The notes beneath the pieces are model-generated. The model saw only the letters and a list, made by a program, of their open reading frames with translations, searched no databases and was not told the origin of the DNA. This document shows positions 42,130 to 50,927 of a stretch of 64,000 nt of DNA, piece after piece. A program made the position numbers and the translations under genes. Each line of letters begins with the position of its first letter. The first letter of the stretch is position 1. The stretch comes from Parietichytrium sp. I65-24A (lineage: Eukaryota; Sar; Bigyra; Thraustochytrida; Thraustochytriidae), in assembly GCA_012862575.1 (NCBI GenBank), contig BLSF01000019.1, positions 553,279 to 617,278 on the forward strand, in the 5' to 3' direction.

Positions 42130-42427
42130 GGCACTCACGGGAGTAAAGTGTCCTTCTTTACCCTTCTGGAAAAGGATGGACCAGAGTGACCTGCATCGTC
42201 TAGCAAGTTTAATGTCATTAAAACTGTTTCTTTTGCTCTTGCTCATTCTTTTGGGATCATTGACATGCGCGCAATTCAATTCGATCAAATTTTTGGTTTA
42301 GCAAAACAAGGATTGTCGGAATCGGGTCACTCTGCCTCGTTACAGAGAAAATGAACGCAGTGAATTTAAATTCGTTTGTGTTTGTGCACAAAGCCAGGGC
42401 ATATATATCTGTAGAAAAGAGCGCATT

Positions 42428-43042
42428 TTACTCATTCAAGAGGTCAATGACCTCGGTCATGAAACTTTGCTTTCCGCTCATCTTGTGTTCATAGGCCATC
42501 TGCGTAATGGTTTCAAAGACATCCACTACATTCGTTCCATCCGCAGCAGATACAAATTGGAAGGGCAGGTCGTTTTTCTTTGGGAATGAGAACGCCTTTT
42601 TGGTTACGTTCATATCCACGTCTATCTTGTTGGCAACGCACAGCACAGGGACGTTTTCGGCGTACTGCCGCAGCTCTGCCAGCCATTGGGCCAAATGCTG
42701 ATATGTGGCTTTCCTTGTGACATCAAACACTAAGATGCAACCATGCGCACCAAAGTAATACGAAGGGTGCATCTTTTGGAACCTCTCCTGTCCAGCGGTG
42801 TCCCACAGCGACACTGCAACACCCTGTGTGTCTCCGTTGCGGTCCTTGACATTGGCTTCATGATTAAAAAGCGTCAGCGCATATGTCGAGTCTTGCTGTG
42901 GATTGTAGTCGTCCATCAAATACCTTTCCACGAGCTTTGACTTGCCCACTGCCGAGTCTCCCAACAGAATGATCTTGAGTGGGACATTCTTGCCTTCGCC
43001 AGCCTTGCCTTCGCCAAGCTGCTCCTTCTCCTCGGAAAGCAT
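42428..43042 (-). CDS. RABL2: RABL2-type small GTPase
   Basis: 204 residues from the ATG at 43042; the frame is open to 43135 but starts there at a TTG codon. Rab-like G boxes: GDSAVGKSKL (G1), STYALTLF (switch I region), WDTAGQERFQKMHPSYYFGA (G3), ANKID (G4) and SAADGTNVV (G5). The combination of STYALTL, FDVTRKATYQHL, NVTKKAF and VSAADGTNVV is characteristic of RABL2, which recruits IFT-B trains at the ciliary base. As in RABL2, the C-terminus (EVIDLLNE) has no prenylation Cys, unlike ordinary Rabs. The first 20 residues are Glu/Lys/Gly-rich and may be longer if an upstream exon exists. Confidence 0.88.
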   Translation of the reverse strand: MLSEEKEQLGEGKAGEGKNVPLKIILLGDSAVGKSKLVERYLMDDYNPQQDSTYALTLFNHEANVKDRNGDTQGVAVSLWDTAGQERFQKMHPSYYFGAHGCILVFDVTRKATYQHLAQWLAELRQYAENVPVLCVANKIDVDMNVTKKAFSFPKKNDLPFQFVSAADGTNVVDVFETITQMAYEHKMSGKQSFMTEVIDLLNE

Positions 43043-44150
43043 CTCCTCCTCCGAACTGCGGCCTTTACCAACTGCCTCTGGCCAGTCCTCGACAAAAGGA
43101 ATGGGCGACAGAGCTGCCTTTCGCTCGCCTTGCAACGCTCAGTCTGCGGCAATTCTTCCCGCTGCACTCGAGACTCCACGGCGCATATGAATGTTTCGAA
43201 CGACTCGAGATTAGTCAAGACAAAGACAAAGTCAGCTTGAAGCTCGTGTTACAAGAGGCGTTGCACTTGGCGACTCTCCACTCGCTCAGCCAATTCATGA
43301 TCATCCTCAGAGTAGTCAACGGCCATCTTGCACGCTCGCTGTCAGGTCCAACTGCGCGTTCGTTTCTGTTCGCTCTTGATCGCGATCATTCACGAACGCC
43401 CATGAGCGCCCAGGAACAGAGAATGTTTCCTCCCCTGCCCACAACACCAACGATGTGGCGAGGCGGAGCGTACTGCGAGTTACGGGAAATCATCACCCCA
43501 CTAGGGCTGGCCTTACAGCTCCTCACTAGACAAATACCTACTTCAAGTGTGCGAAAGAGACTGGAGACTATAATTACCCGTACTCGGTATCGTGGCCCTA
43601 GGAACGGATCTCAAAAGTCGGAACACGACACGCTACTAAGTTCTAATACTAAGTTAATAAAGCGCATAAAGTTTTCCATTCAGTGAGGATGTGAGCAGTG
43701 ACTGTGCTCCGACCAAACTGTCAGTCCTGATTGAACTTGTTGCCTCACAGTCACTCACACCACCCACCCAATCTACTGTGCCACTGAGCATCACTGAGCC
43801 ATCGTCAGTAATACTACCTCCACTCGTACTCTTCCGGCTAGTCACTGTCACTGCTGTGCCTTTGGCCTACACGTCCTCCATGTTGTCACATGTTCTCACT
43901 CTTGTAACTCGTGTCACTGTTTCACTATGTTTCACTATGAAATCTCTCTCTGTTAGACATGAGAAAGGTAGACGTTCAAGTAGTGCTCGAATACCATTCT
44001 TTCGCACGACACGAATGGGTTAACTTTCGAGCTCAGTGACAGCGACGACGGGGAGACGGAGAGCAGAGGCCATCCATCCTCCGGTCTTACTCGGGACTTG
44101 GGGAGTTGGCGCTATTGGGCCAGCAGCAGAGGGCTGGAAAGCCGGATAGG
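43043..44150. other. divergent intergenic region
   Basis: About 1.1 kb between the RABL2 and protease genes. Frames here are rich in Ser, Thr and Leu without motifs. A Thr/Val-rich region near 43690-43960 contains several ACTGT/CACTCAC-type short repeats. No gene is supported. Confidence 0.45.
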
Positions 44151-45326
44151 ATGGCGCTCGCGGCGACTTGGCGCGTGGTGGCAGTGGTTGCGGCCTTGCT
44201 CCTGGGCGTGGACGGCGCTCCGAAAATTTTTGGAGGGGTTGCTGTTGGAGAGCTCAAGTATCCATGGATGGTGAGCTTGGAGGTGCTCTACCCTGCTAGT
44301 TATTTTGGTCGGGCAACTGCGCAGCATTTCTGCGGCGGCTCGTTAATCTCTGCAAGACATGTTCTCACGGCAGCACATTGCCTGACTAGTCTAAAGTCGT
44401 CAACAAACCTGGCGCTTTATAAGGCTGTCATGAACACGACAACAGTAAGCAAACTGCCATCAACTGGTCTCAAGTATTACGGAATCACGTCCGTAACGTT
44501 GCATCCGAACTATGACGAGGAAACTTCCTTGAACGACATTGGCATCATTGAGCTCTCTGAGGATGCTTTGATCGAGCCTGTGTCTGTCGCTGGCGAGTCC
44601 TTCTCTGTTGCCAGCAACTCAGCTGCGAAAGTGATGGGTTGGGGAACCGTGCCAGCCTCTGAACTCGGCATTCTGCCTGAGCCCGCGAACGAGTTTTCTT
44701 GCGCCAACTGTGGGCTCTCGTGCTCCTCTGAGTGCAGGTATGGATTCGCGAGCTGCGACGAAACGCTCTGCTATAGCCCCTCGCTAAATGTAAAGTCATG
44801 TGATGATTGCGGAGTCTCTTGTGAACCTGGGTACTGCTACCTCGCGACGTCGTGCAGTAATGTTCGGTGTATGAAGGATGAATATCTGGGAGAAGAGGAG
44901 CACCGGATATTGCCGGATGACCTGCGGGAGGTCGATATTAGCTTCCTTTCAGATGCATCCTGCGCGAGATATGGATGGGAATATGACGATGCTTCGCACG
45001 TCTGCGCAGGAACCTTGGCAGGCGGGAAGGACTCTTGTCAGGGTGACAGTGGTGGTCCTCTTTTGGTCACCAATTCGTCCGGCTCTATGGTGCAAGTTGG
45101 CGTGGTCTCCTTTGGCAACGACTGCGCTCTTGCTGGCTACCCTGGCGTGTATTCGGATGTGCGCTACTTTTCAGATTGGATCAACTCAACGGTTTCATCC
45201 TTTACGTACCCGGATCCGGAGCAATCCCAAAGTCCAACATCTCTCGACCTATCGGAATCCCCGGTCGTATCGCTGCCTTGCTTACTGGCCTGCTCATGCC
45301 TTGCTGCTCTTCTTTTTGCACAATAG
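44151..45326 (+). CDS. secreted trypsin-like serine protease with 12-Cys insert, probably GPI-anchored
   Basis: 391 residues from the ATG at 44151. Signal peptide (LAATWRVVAVVAALLLGVDG), then a mature start at about PKIFGGVAVGELKYPWMVSL. Chymotrypsin-fold S1 triad: His in VLTAAHCL, Asp in SLNDIGIIEL, Ser in KDSCQGDSGGPLL. The Asp six residues before the catalytic Ser predicts trypsin-like cleavage after Lys or Arg. After VMGWGTVPASELG, at the autolysis-loop position, there is an insert with 12 Cys (residues 184-240) made of two six-Cys modules. A Ser/Thr/Pro stalk and a final hydrophobic stretch (LPCLLACSCLAALLFAQ) look like a GPI-anchor signal. It is the diverged member of a three-gene family that continues downstream. 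Confidence 0.92.
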   Translation: MALAATWRVVAVVAALLLGVDGAPKIFGGVAVGELKYPWMVSLEVLYPASYFGRATAQHFCGGSLISARHVLTAAHCLTSLKSSTNLALYKAVMNTTTVSKLPSTGLKYYGITSVTLHPNYDEETSLNDIGIIELSEDALIEPVSVAGESFSVASNSAAKVMGWGTVPASELGILPEPANEFSCANCGLSCSSECRYGFASCDETLCYSPSLNVKSCDDCGVSCEPGYCYLATSCSNVRCMKDEYLGEEEHRILPDDLREVDISFLSDASCARYGWEYDDASHVCAGTLAGGKDSCQGDSGGPLLVTNSSGSMVQVGVVSFGNDCALAGYPGVYSDVRYFSDWINSTVSSFTYPDPEQSQSPTSLDLSESPVVSLPCLLACSCLAALLFAQ

Positions 45327-46608
45327 AAATGGAACAACCCTGCTGTACTAGTACCTCCTGTCTCTCTCTCCCTTTTCTTCCTTCTTTTTTTTTATGGCGT
45401 TTGCGGCTCAGTGCCGGATTTCCAAACGGCTCGTCTCCTATGGGGATGTTGCTCATGGTTGCACTGTTTGTGTGTGAGCACAAAAATTTTCAGCGCTTTG
45501 ATTTTCTGCTCAACTTCTCTGCTAGTGCTCTAGAGAGCAAGCCTCTTGCAAGAGGAGACACGCGCGCCTTTATTCGCCGCATGGGTGGGTTCCACTTGTC
45601 ACTTTTCCACCACTATGACAGGGTTACAGCTGCTCACTGTCGCTTGCCTCCGCTGTGCACCGTTCCCATCTGTCCAAGCAATCATCGTCATTACATCGCC
45701 AAGGCTTCCATGTTTTTTATACCCGAGAACACCGAGAACATAAAAGTACGATCAAAACAGCGCTAGCACACATGTCTTACCACTCTTCTCTTCTCGTTGG
45801 TCTCACTATGTCTCATTTGCTAAACTTTTCCTATCTTTGCCATTCTTCGCATACACCACCACCTCGTCCACACTTTTGCCTACAATGCCGCACAGTGTCC
45901 ATCGCCAGATGTGGCAAAACCCGTTCCGACTTCACTATAGGTGTTTTCTCTGTCCCCATTCCCAGTTCGTGGCTATCAGTAATTGTTTTGACCAACTCTC
46001 AGCCCTCTCGCCAATCGTCCACGATCCTTTTGCTCTTGTCCATCATCTGTGCACACTCACATTGCGCCAGACCTGGAACACCCAGACACTTTAGCGCCGC
46101 CATCATGTGTTGTTACGCCCGACCTGCGCGAGCCAGCTAGCCGGCAAATAAGACTAACCGTGGCCGCGCCGCGATCTAGCTAGCTAGTAGCTACTAGCTA
46201 GCGGGTCAGGGACCCAGGGCGACAGTACCATGGTACGATGAGGTAGGCGAGTGGGAAGAATGGAGGTAGGAAGCAGCGCCAGGCGAAAGGTGAGTATCAG
46301 GTACCCGTATCTAGTGTCCGTCTGTCTGTTTACGACTGTCTACGAGTTAGACACAGTCAGTGAGGGAGTGAAGAAAGAAAGAAAGAGAGAAAGCTCTGTA
46401 CACTCTGTACCAGAACATCTACAAGCTTACAAACTACAAACACTGTACTAGCTAGCAACTTGTACCAACCAAGTCGCGGCGTTTCGGGTGTTTGGGATGT
46501 CAGCTTCCTCTCTCTAGCTAGGGAAGGCGGGCAAACAGGGCAAATCCGATTGGGAGCAGTGCAGGCAGTCGCGGTTTGTGAGCGACGAAGGGAGCGAGAA
46601 CGGGAAGA
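45327..46608. other. intergenic region within the protease cluster
   Basis: About 1.3 kb. A CTAGCTAGTAGCTACTAGCTAG-type palindromic cluster lies at about 46176-46201 and a GAAA microrepeat at about 46370-46392. No gene is supported; frames are Ser/His-rich without motifs. Confidence 0.5.
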
Positions 46609-47735
46609 ATGGCGCGCGGACGACTTGCTGCAGTTTTGTGCGCCGTGCTTGCGGTGCTGGCAGAGGCAGGAACGGAGACCAAGATTTATGGAGGCGTGGC
46701 CGTGACGGAGCTCACCTACCCGTGGATGGTCAGTCTCGAAATTGTTTATCCTGCAAGCTACTTTGGCCGCGTCACGTCGGCGCACTTTTGTGGAGGCTCG
46801 CTCATCACTAGCAAGCATGTTCTCACCGCAGCCCATTGTCTCAGCGATATTTCCTCCTCTTCGCTGAGCTACTACAAGGCTGTGTTGAACACGACAACCA
46901 TCAGCAAGATTCACTCAAGCTCGCTGACTTACCGCAGCATCAAGTCGGTCACTGTGCACCCAAATTACGCCACAGATACCTCGTATGACATTGGTATCGT
47001 GGAGCTTGAAGAGGAGGTCAGTGGTGTAGCGTTCCTGAGCCTCGGAACGAGCTCCAACTCGGTGACCACTGGGTCAGCATCGACGGTTATGGGATGGGGA
47101 ACCGTGCCTGCGTCAGAACTTGGCGTGCTTCCGAGCCCTACAGATGAATTTTCTTGCAGCAACTGCGGCTTGAGCTGCACTACTGGAACATGCGTGAATG
47201 GATTCACCAGCTGTGAGGAAACTCTGTGCTATTCCCCGTACCTCAACGTCAAAACTTGCTCGCAGTGTGGAGTCTCATGCGCATCAGGTTACTGCAGCCC
47301 AGCAAGCTCTTGCAGCGACGTAACATGCATGTACAACGAGTACCTTGGAACTGAAGAGCATGAGATTCTTCCTGACGTGATGCGCGAGGTGGAAGTTGAC
47401 TTTTTGGCCGACTCTTCTTGTGCGGTGTACAATACGGAGTATGTGAGCTCGAGACACGTCTGTGCAGGAGTATCCGGCGGAGGCAAAGACTCTTGCCAAG
47501 GAGACAGTGGCGGCCCTTTGGTGGTTGACGATGGATCCGGAACGCTGGTGCAGATCGGTATCGTGTCCTATGGAAACGGTTGTGCTTTAGCCGGCTATCC
47601 TGGAGTATACACGGACGTGCGATACTTTACAGATTGGATCGCCGCCGAAGCGTCAGTAACTCCAAGCCCAACCAAAGCGCCAACCAATAGCTCGTCAACA
47701 AGTAGCCCAACTATTCCGGTACCGTCCAGTGGTAC
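46578..47735 (+). repeat. duplicated protease block, copy A
   Basis: Pairs with 48796-49952 in direct orientation, offset 2218 bp. I see no base difference from about 46606 to 47671 (about 1.07 kb). Differences begin abruptly in the stalk-coding part (ACCAAAGCG against ACTAACGCG) and the sequences part completely after the shared TTCCGGTACCGT. Upstream similarity fades within about 30 bp before the ATG. Confidence 0.9.
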
Positions 47736-47793
47736 TCGGAGCGTGGTGGTTTCTAGTATCGCAATCTTGGTGTACATGGCAGCCCTTTTCTGA
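46609..47793 (+). CDS. trypsin-like serine protease with 12-Cys insert, tandem copy A
   Basis: 394 residues. Signal peptide MARGRLAAVLCAVLAVLAEA; mature domain from about TKIYGGVAVTELTYPWMVSL. Triad: VLTAAHCL, TSYDIGIVEL, KDSCQGDSGGPLV, with trypsin-type Asp before the Ser. The 12-Cys insert spans residues 183-240 (47155-47328) as two modules, C-x2-C-x3-C-x4-C-x6-C-x4-C and C-x2-C-x3-C-x4-C-x5-C-x4-C. The C-terminus is a short Thr/Ser/Pro stalk (SPTKAPTNSSSTSSPT) and a hydrophobic end (VVVSSIAILVYMAALF), consistent with GPI anchoring. The first 354 residues are identical to copy B. Confidence 0.93.
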   Translation: MARGRLAAVLCAVLAVLAEAGTETKIYGGVAVTELTYPWMVSLEIVYPASYFGRVTSAHFCGGSLITSKHVLTAAHCLSDISSSSLSYYKAVLNTTTISKIHSSSLTYRSIKSVTVHPNYATDTSYDIGIVELEEEVSGVAFLSLGTSSNSVTTGSASTVMGWGTVPASELGVLPSPTDEFSCSNCGLSCTTGTCVNGFTSCEETLCYSPYLNVKTCSQCGVSCASGYCSPASSCSDVTCMYNEYLGTEEHEILPDVMREVEVDFLADSSCAVYNTEYVSSRHVCAGVSGGGKDSCQGDSGGPLVVDDGSGTLVQIGIVSYGNGCALAGYPGVYTDVRYFTDWIAAEASVTPSPTKAPTNSSSTSSPTIPVPSSGTRSVVVSSIAILVYMAALF

Positions 47794-48826
47794 GCGACTT
47801 TGACCTGAACGATGGAAATCATTTGCTCACCACTCGGTTTATTTTTTACTCGACCGGAGAATGGTATTGAGAATTACGGTAATAAAAAACAATTTCTGAG
47901 GAGTTTTGACTGCTTCTTCGCCACTCAAATAAACTGAAGCTTCACGTTTATTGGTCAGAAGACGACATTCCTTCCGCAGTGAAAAGAGTTTGACCTCCTT
48001 CACCACACGAATTGTCTCTCCGCTCTTTTCCCTGTGCCAAAATCTAGCTTGGTCCTCTCTGCTATATTCTAATAGCTACTCTAAAGTAGTATCGAAGACC
48101 AACCACGCAGCGGAGATTGCCCCAAGAGAGCCTATGGAGCTGTGTTCTGCTTGCTTTTACTGTTTGGTTTAGAACACCAACCTTAATTTAAGTTCCGCGT
48201 CGCTGGAGTCTAAAGTCGCAGCATTATAGTTCAGGGCTTCAGAATACCCCTATGGTTCGGTCCAGTCGTTTCGATACCTTCAACAACAGGGTTCTGACTG
48301 TGAGTACTGAATACTCTTGATCAAATTACTGAATTCTTGCAAGTTCACGAAATGCCTGGGCAATTCTCATCGGCTTGTCGTAATCTTTCAATCCTTTTTT
48401 TGTTTCCGGAACTCAACAGTATGACCGGGCGCCTCTGACATGCGAGTAATGCGAGTTAAGTTTCTTGAACTGATTGTTCATCACACACTTGGAATACCTT
48501 TTTCAGAACTAAGATGGACAAAAGTCGAGTAAGCTAACCTAAGGCTCATGCACAGTATGCACATGTATGCACAATTACTGCTCAGTGGCAATTTCCCGAA
48601 ATGAGACACGGTCCAGCTACCCTCTAATCAAACATGGGTATACATGGGTTATGACAGGTGTGCAAAAGCTCCAGTTTAAGAGTTGCCCTAAGTGCCTTGT
48701 GCTATAAACAACGAGGTAGGAACCAAATTCAGAAGCATTGACAGACCTGACAGACCCTCCAAAGTTGGTGCGGGGATTGCGGACAAGTGCTGTTTGGGAG
48801 CGACGAAGTGAGCGGAGACGGGAAGA
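47794..48826. other. intergenic region within the protease cluster
   Basis: About 1 kb, AT-rich at the start (AATAAAAAAC near 47880, a plausible polyadenylation region). No gene is supported, and it is not similar to the spacer upstream of copy A except for the last 30 bases. Confidence 0.5.
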
Positions 48827-49952
48827 ATGGCGCGCGGACGACTTGCTGCAGTTTTGTGCGCCGTGCTTGCGGTGCTGGCAGAGGCAGGAACGGAGACCAA
48901 GATTTATGGAGGCGTGGCCGTGACGGAGCTCACCTACCCGTGGATGGTCAGTCTCGAAATTGTTTATCCTGCAAGCTACTTTGGCCGCGTCACGTCGGCG
49001 CACTTTTGTGGAGGCTCGCTCATCACTAGCAAGCATGTTCTCACCGCAGCCCATTGTCTCAGCGATATTTCCTCCTCTTCGCTGAGCTACTACAAGGCTG
49101 TGTTGAACACGACAACCATCAGCAAGATTCACTCAAGCTCGCTGACTTACCGCAGCATCAAGTCGGTCACTGTGCACCCAAATTACGCCACAGATACCTC
49201 GTATGACATTGGTATCGTGGAGCTTGAAGAGGAGGTCAGTGGTGTAGCGTTCCTGAGCCTCGGAACGAGCTCCAACTCGGTGACCACTGGGTCAGCATCG
49301 ACGGTTATGGGATGGGGAACCGTGCCTGCGTCAGAACTTGGCGTGCTTCCGAGCCCTACAGATGAATTTTCTTGCAGCAACTGCGGCTTGAGCTGCACTA
49401 CTGGAACATGCGTGAATGGATTCACCAGCTGTGAGGAAACTCTGTGCTATTCCCCGTACCTCAACGTCAAAACTTGCTCGCAGTGTGGAGTCTCATGCGC
49501 ATCAGGTTACTGCAGCCCAGCAAGCTCTTGCAGCGACGTAACATGCATGTACAACGAGTACCTTGGAACTGAAGAGCATGAGATTCTTCCTGACGTGATG
49601 CGCGAGGTGGAAGTTGACTTTTTGGCCGACTCTTCTTGTGCGGTGTACAATACGGAGTATGTGAGCTCGAGACACGTCTGTGCAGGAGTATCCGGCGGAG
49701 GCAAAGACTCTTGCCAAGGAGACAGTGGCGGCCCTTTGGTGGTTGACGATGGATCCGGAACGCTGGTGCAGATCGGTATCGTGTCCTATGGAAACGGTTG
49801 TGCTTTAGCCGGCTATCCTGGAGTATACACGGACGTGCGATACTTTACAGATTGGATCGCCGCCGAAGCGTCAGTAACTCCAAGCCCAACTAACGCGCCA
49901 ACCAATAGCTCCTCAACAAGTATCCCAACTATTCCGGTACCGTCTAGTTCCT
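48796..49952 (+). repeat. duplicated protease block, copy B
   Basis: Second copy of the block at 46578-47735; see that entry for boundaries. Tail sequences diverge after about 49890. Confidence 0.9.
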
Positions 49953-50122
49953 CACCCACCACTTTCCCCACTAATTCTGCACCGTCTATTTCCTCACCCA
50001 CCACTTCCTCAGAAAATGACTCGGCTGGCTCACCAACATCTGCCCCATCTGGTGCCCAAAACATTGTATCTTCGATGTCAAGTATTACGGCAATGGCCAT
50101 TTGCTTTGTCGTATTTTTGTGA
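48827..50122 (+). CDS. trypsin-like serine protease with 12-Cys insert, tandem copy B
   Basis: 431 residues. The signal peptide, catalytic domain and 12-Cys insert (49373-49546) are the same as in copy A, residue for residue, up to the stalk. The stalk is about 40 residues longer, Ser/Thr/Pro-rich with an imperfect internal repeat around SSPTTFPTNSAPSISSPTTS, and ends in a different hydrophobic segment (MSSITAMAICFVVFL). The stalk length is the main functional difference: it would hold the same protease further from the membrane. An identical catalytic part with a different tail points to recent duplication or gene conversion limited to the 5' part. Confidence 0.93.
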   Translation: MARGRLAAVLCAVLAVLAEAGTETKIYGGVAVTELTYPWMVSLEIVYPASYFGRVTSAHFCGGSLITSKHVLTAAHCLSDISSSSLSYYKAVLNTTTISKIHSSSLTYRSIKSVTVHPNYATDTSYDIGIVELEEEVSGVAFLSLGTSSNSVTTGSASTVMGWGTVPASELGVLPSPTDEFSCSNCGLSCTTGTCVNGFTSCEETLCYSPYLNVKTCSQCGVSCASGYCSPASSCSDVTCMYNEYLGTEEHEILPDVMREVEVDFLADSSCAVYNTEYVSSRHVCAGVSGGGKDSCQGDSGGPLVVDDGSGTLVQIGIVSYGNGCALAGYPGVYTDVRYFTDWIAAEASVTPSPTNAPTNSSSTSIPTIPVPSSSSPTTFPTNSAPSISSPTTSSENDSAGSPTSAPSGAQNIVSSMSSITAMAICFVVFL

Positions 50123-50927
50123 ACAAAAGAGCACAAAACGCACTTGCATGTTTCTGTTGAAAAGAAACTTAGCAACCATGAGTGCAGAAGGCGAGAGGGA
50201 GGAACTCGGGGCGTGAGTCTTGCGTGCGACGCAGCTAAGACAAGACAAGAAGACAGGCGAAGGCTACACTTTGTTCCGTCCACGTAGGCAAATATGAGCG
50301 AGAAGAAAGACTAGTTTTGTTAATTTGAATTATACTTCATTACAATCTCCTTCGGCTACTTTCCACTCCAAAGCGCTCTACAAAGCTGGCCTCCAATGCG
50401 CCATCAAGTGAAGCCACGAAGTGAGAGCGTAAACAAACCCTATCGGAAGGTGGGGTGATGCGCCATTTCCCAAAGATAAATATTTTGAACGTCCAAAACG
50501 TTCCGAATTCGCGGTCAACGAGCGCCCGAACTCAATAAACATCTCGAGCAGCGGAAGTTTCCCCTCCAGTGAGGTACCTGCTCCTCTCGAAAAATGCTTA
50601 GGTAGGTCATCCAGTGTCAAGTTGACGCACAAGGAAAATGCTCTGCTTGCAGGTGTATTTCGCAACAATTCACTGAAGAATAGGCGCCCGAGAGACTACA
50701 AATGTATGGTTCGCAAGAGTACTGTGCATTACTTGAAGACTGAACAAAAACATGCTGTTTTAACGTCGACTTGACAATTTTTTCCTTTCTTGGTTGCTGT
50801 AGAATTTAGCAGTGCCGATATTCACTGTCAGTGTACACCAATCTACAGAATGTGACCGGACAAGGAGTGAAATGACCGAGACAATACAAGTTTAAAAAGC
50901 TCGCCGTGGCGAAGGCCAATTTAGCGA
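50123..50927. other. convergent 3' intergenic region with repeat fragment
   Basis: About 0.8 kb between convergent stops. It contains a dispersed repeat copy at 50406-50457. A 96-codon minus-strand frame (50378-50668) spans that copy and reads PHLPIGFVYALTSWLHL there; the inverted copy near 55500 reads PHLPIRFVFAALRGFACL, so an old mobile-element coding fragment is possible. Confidence 0.45.
50406..50457 (+). repeat. dispersed repeat copy 1
   Basis: About 52 bp (core AAACAAACCCTATCGGAAGG) matching the reverse complement of 55469-55519, with shared GAAGCCACGAAGTG, and partly 60417-60440. Confidence 0.65.
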
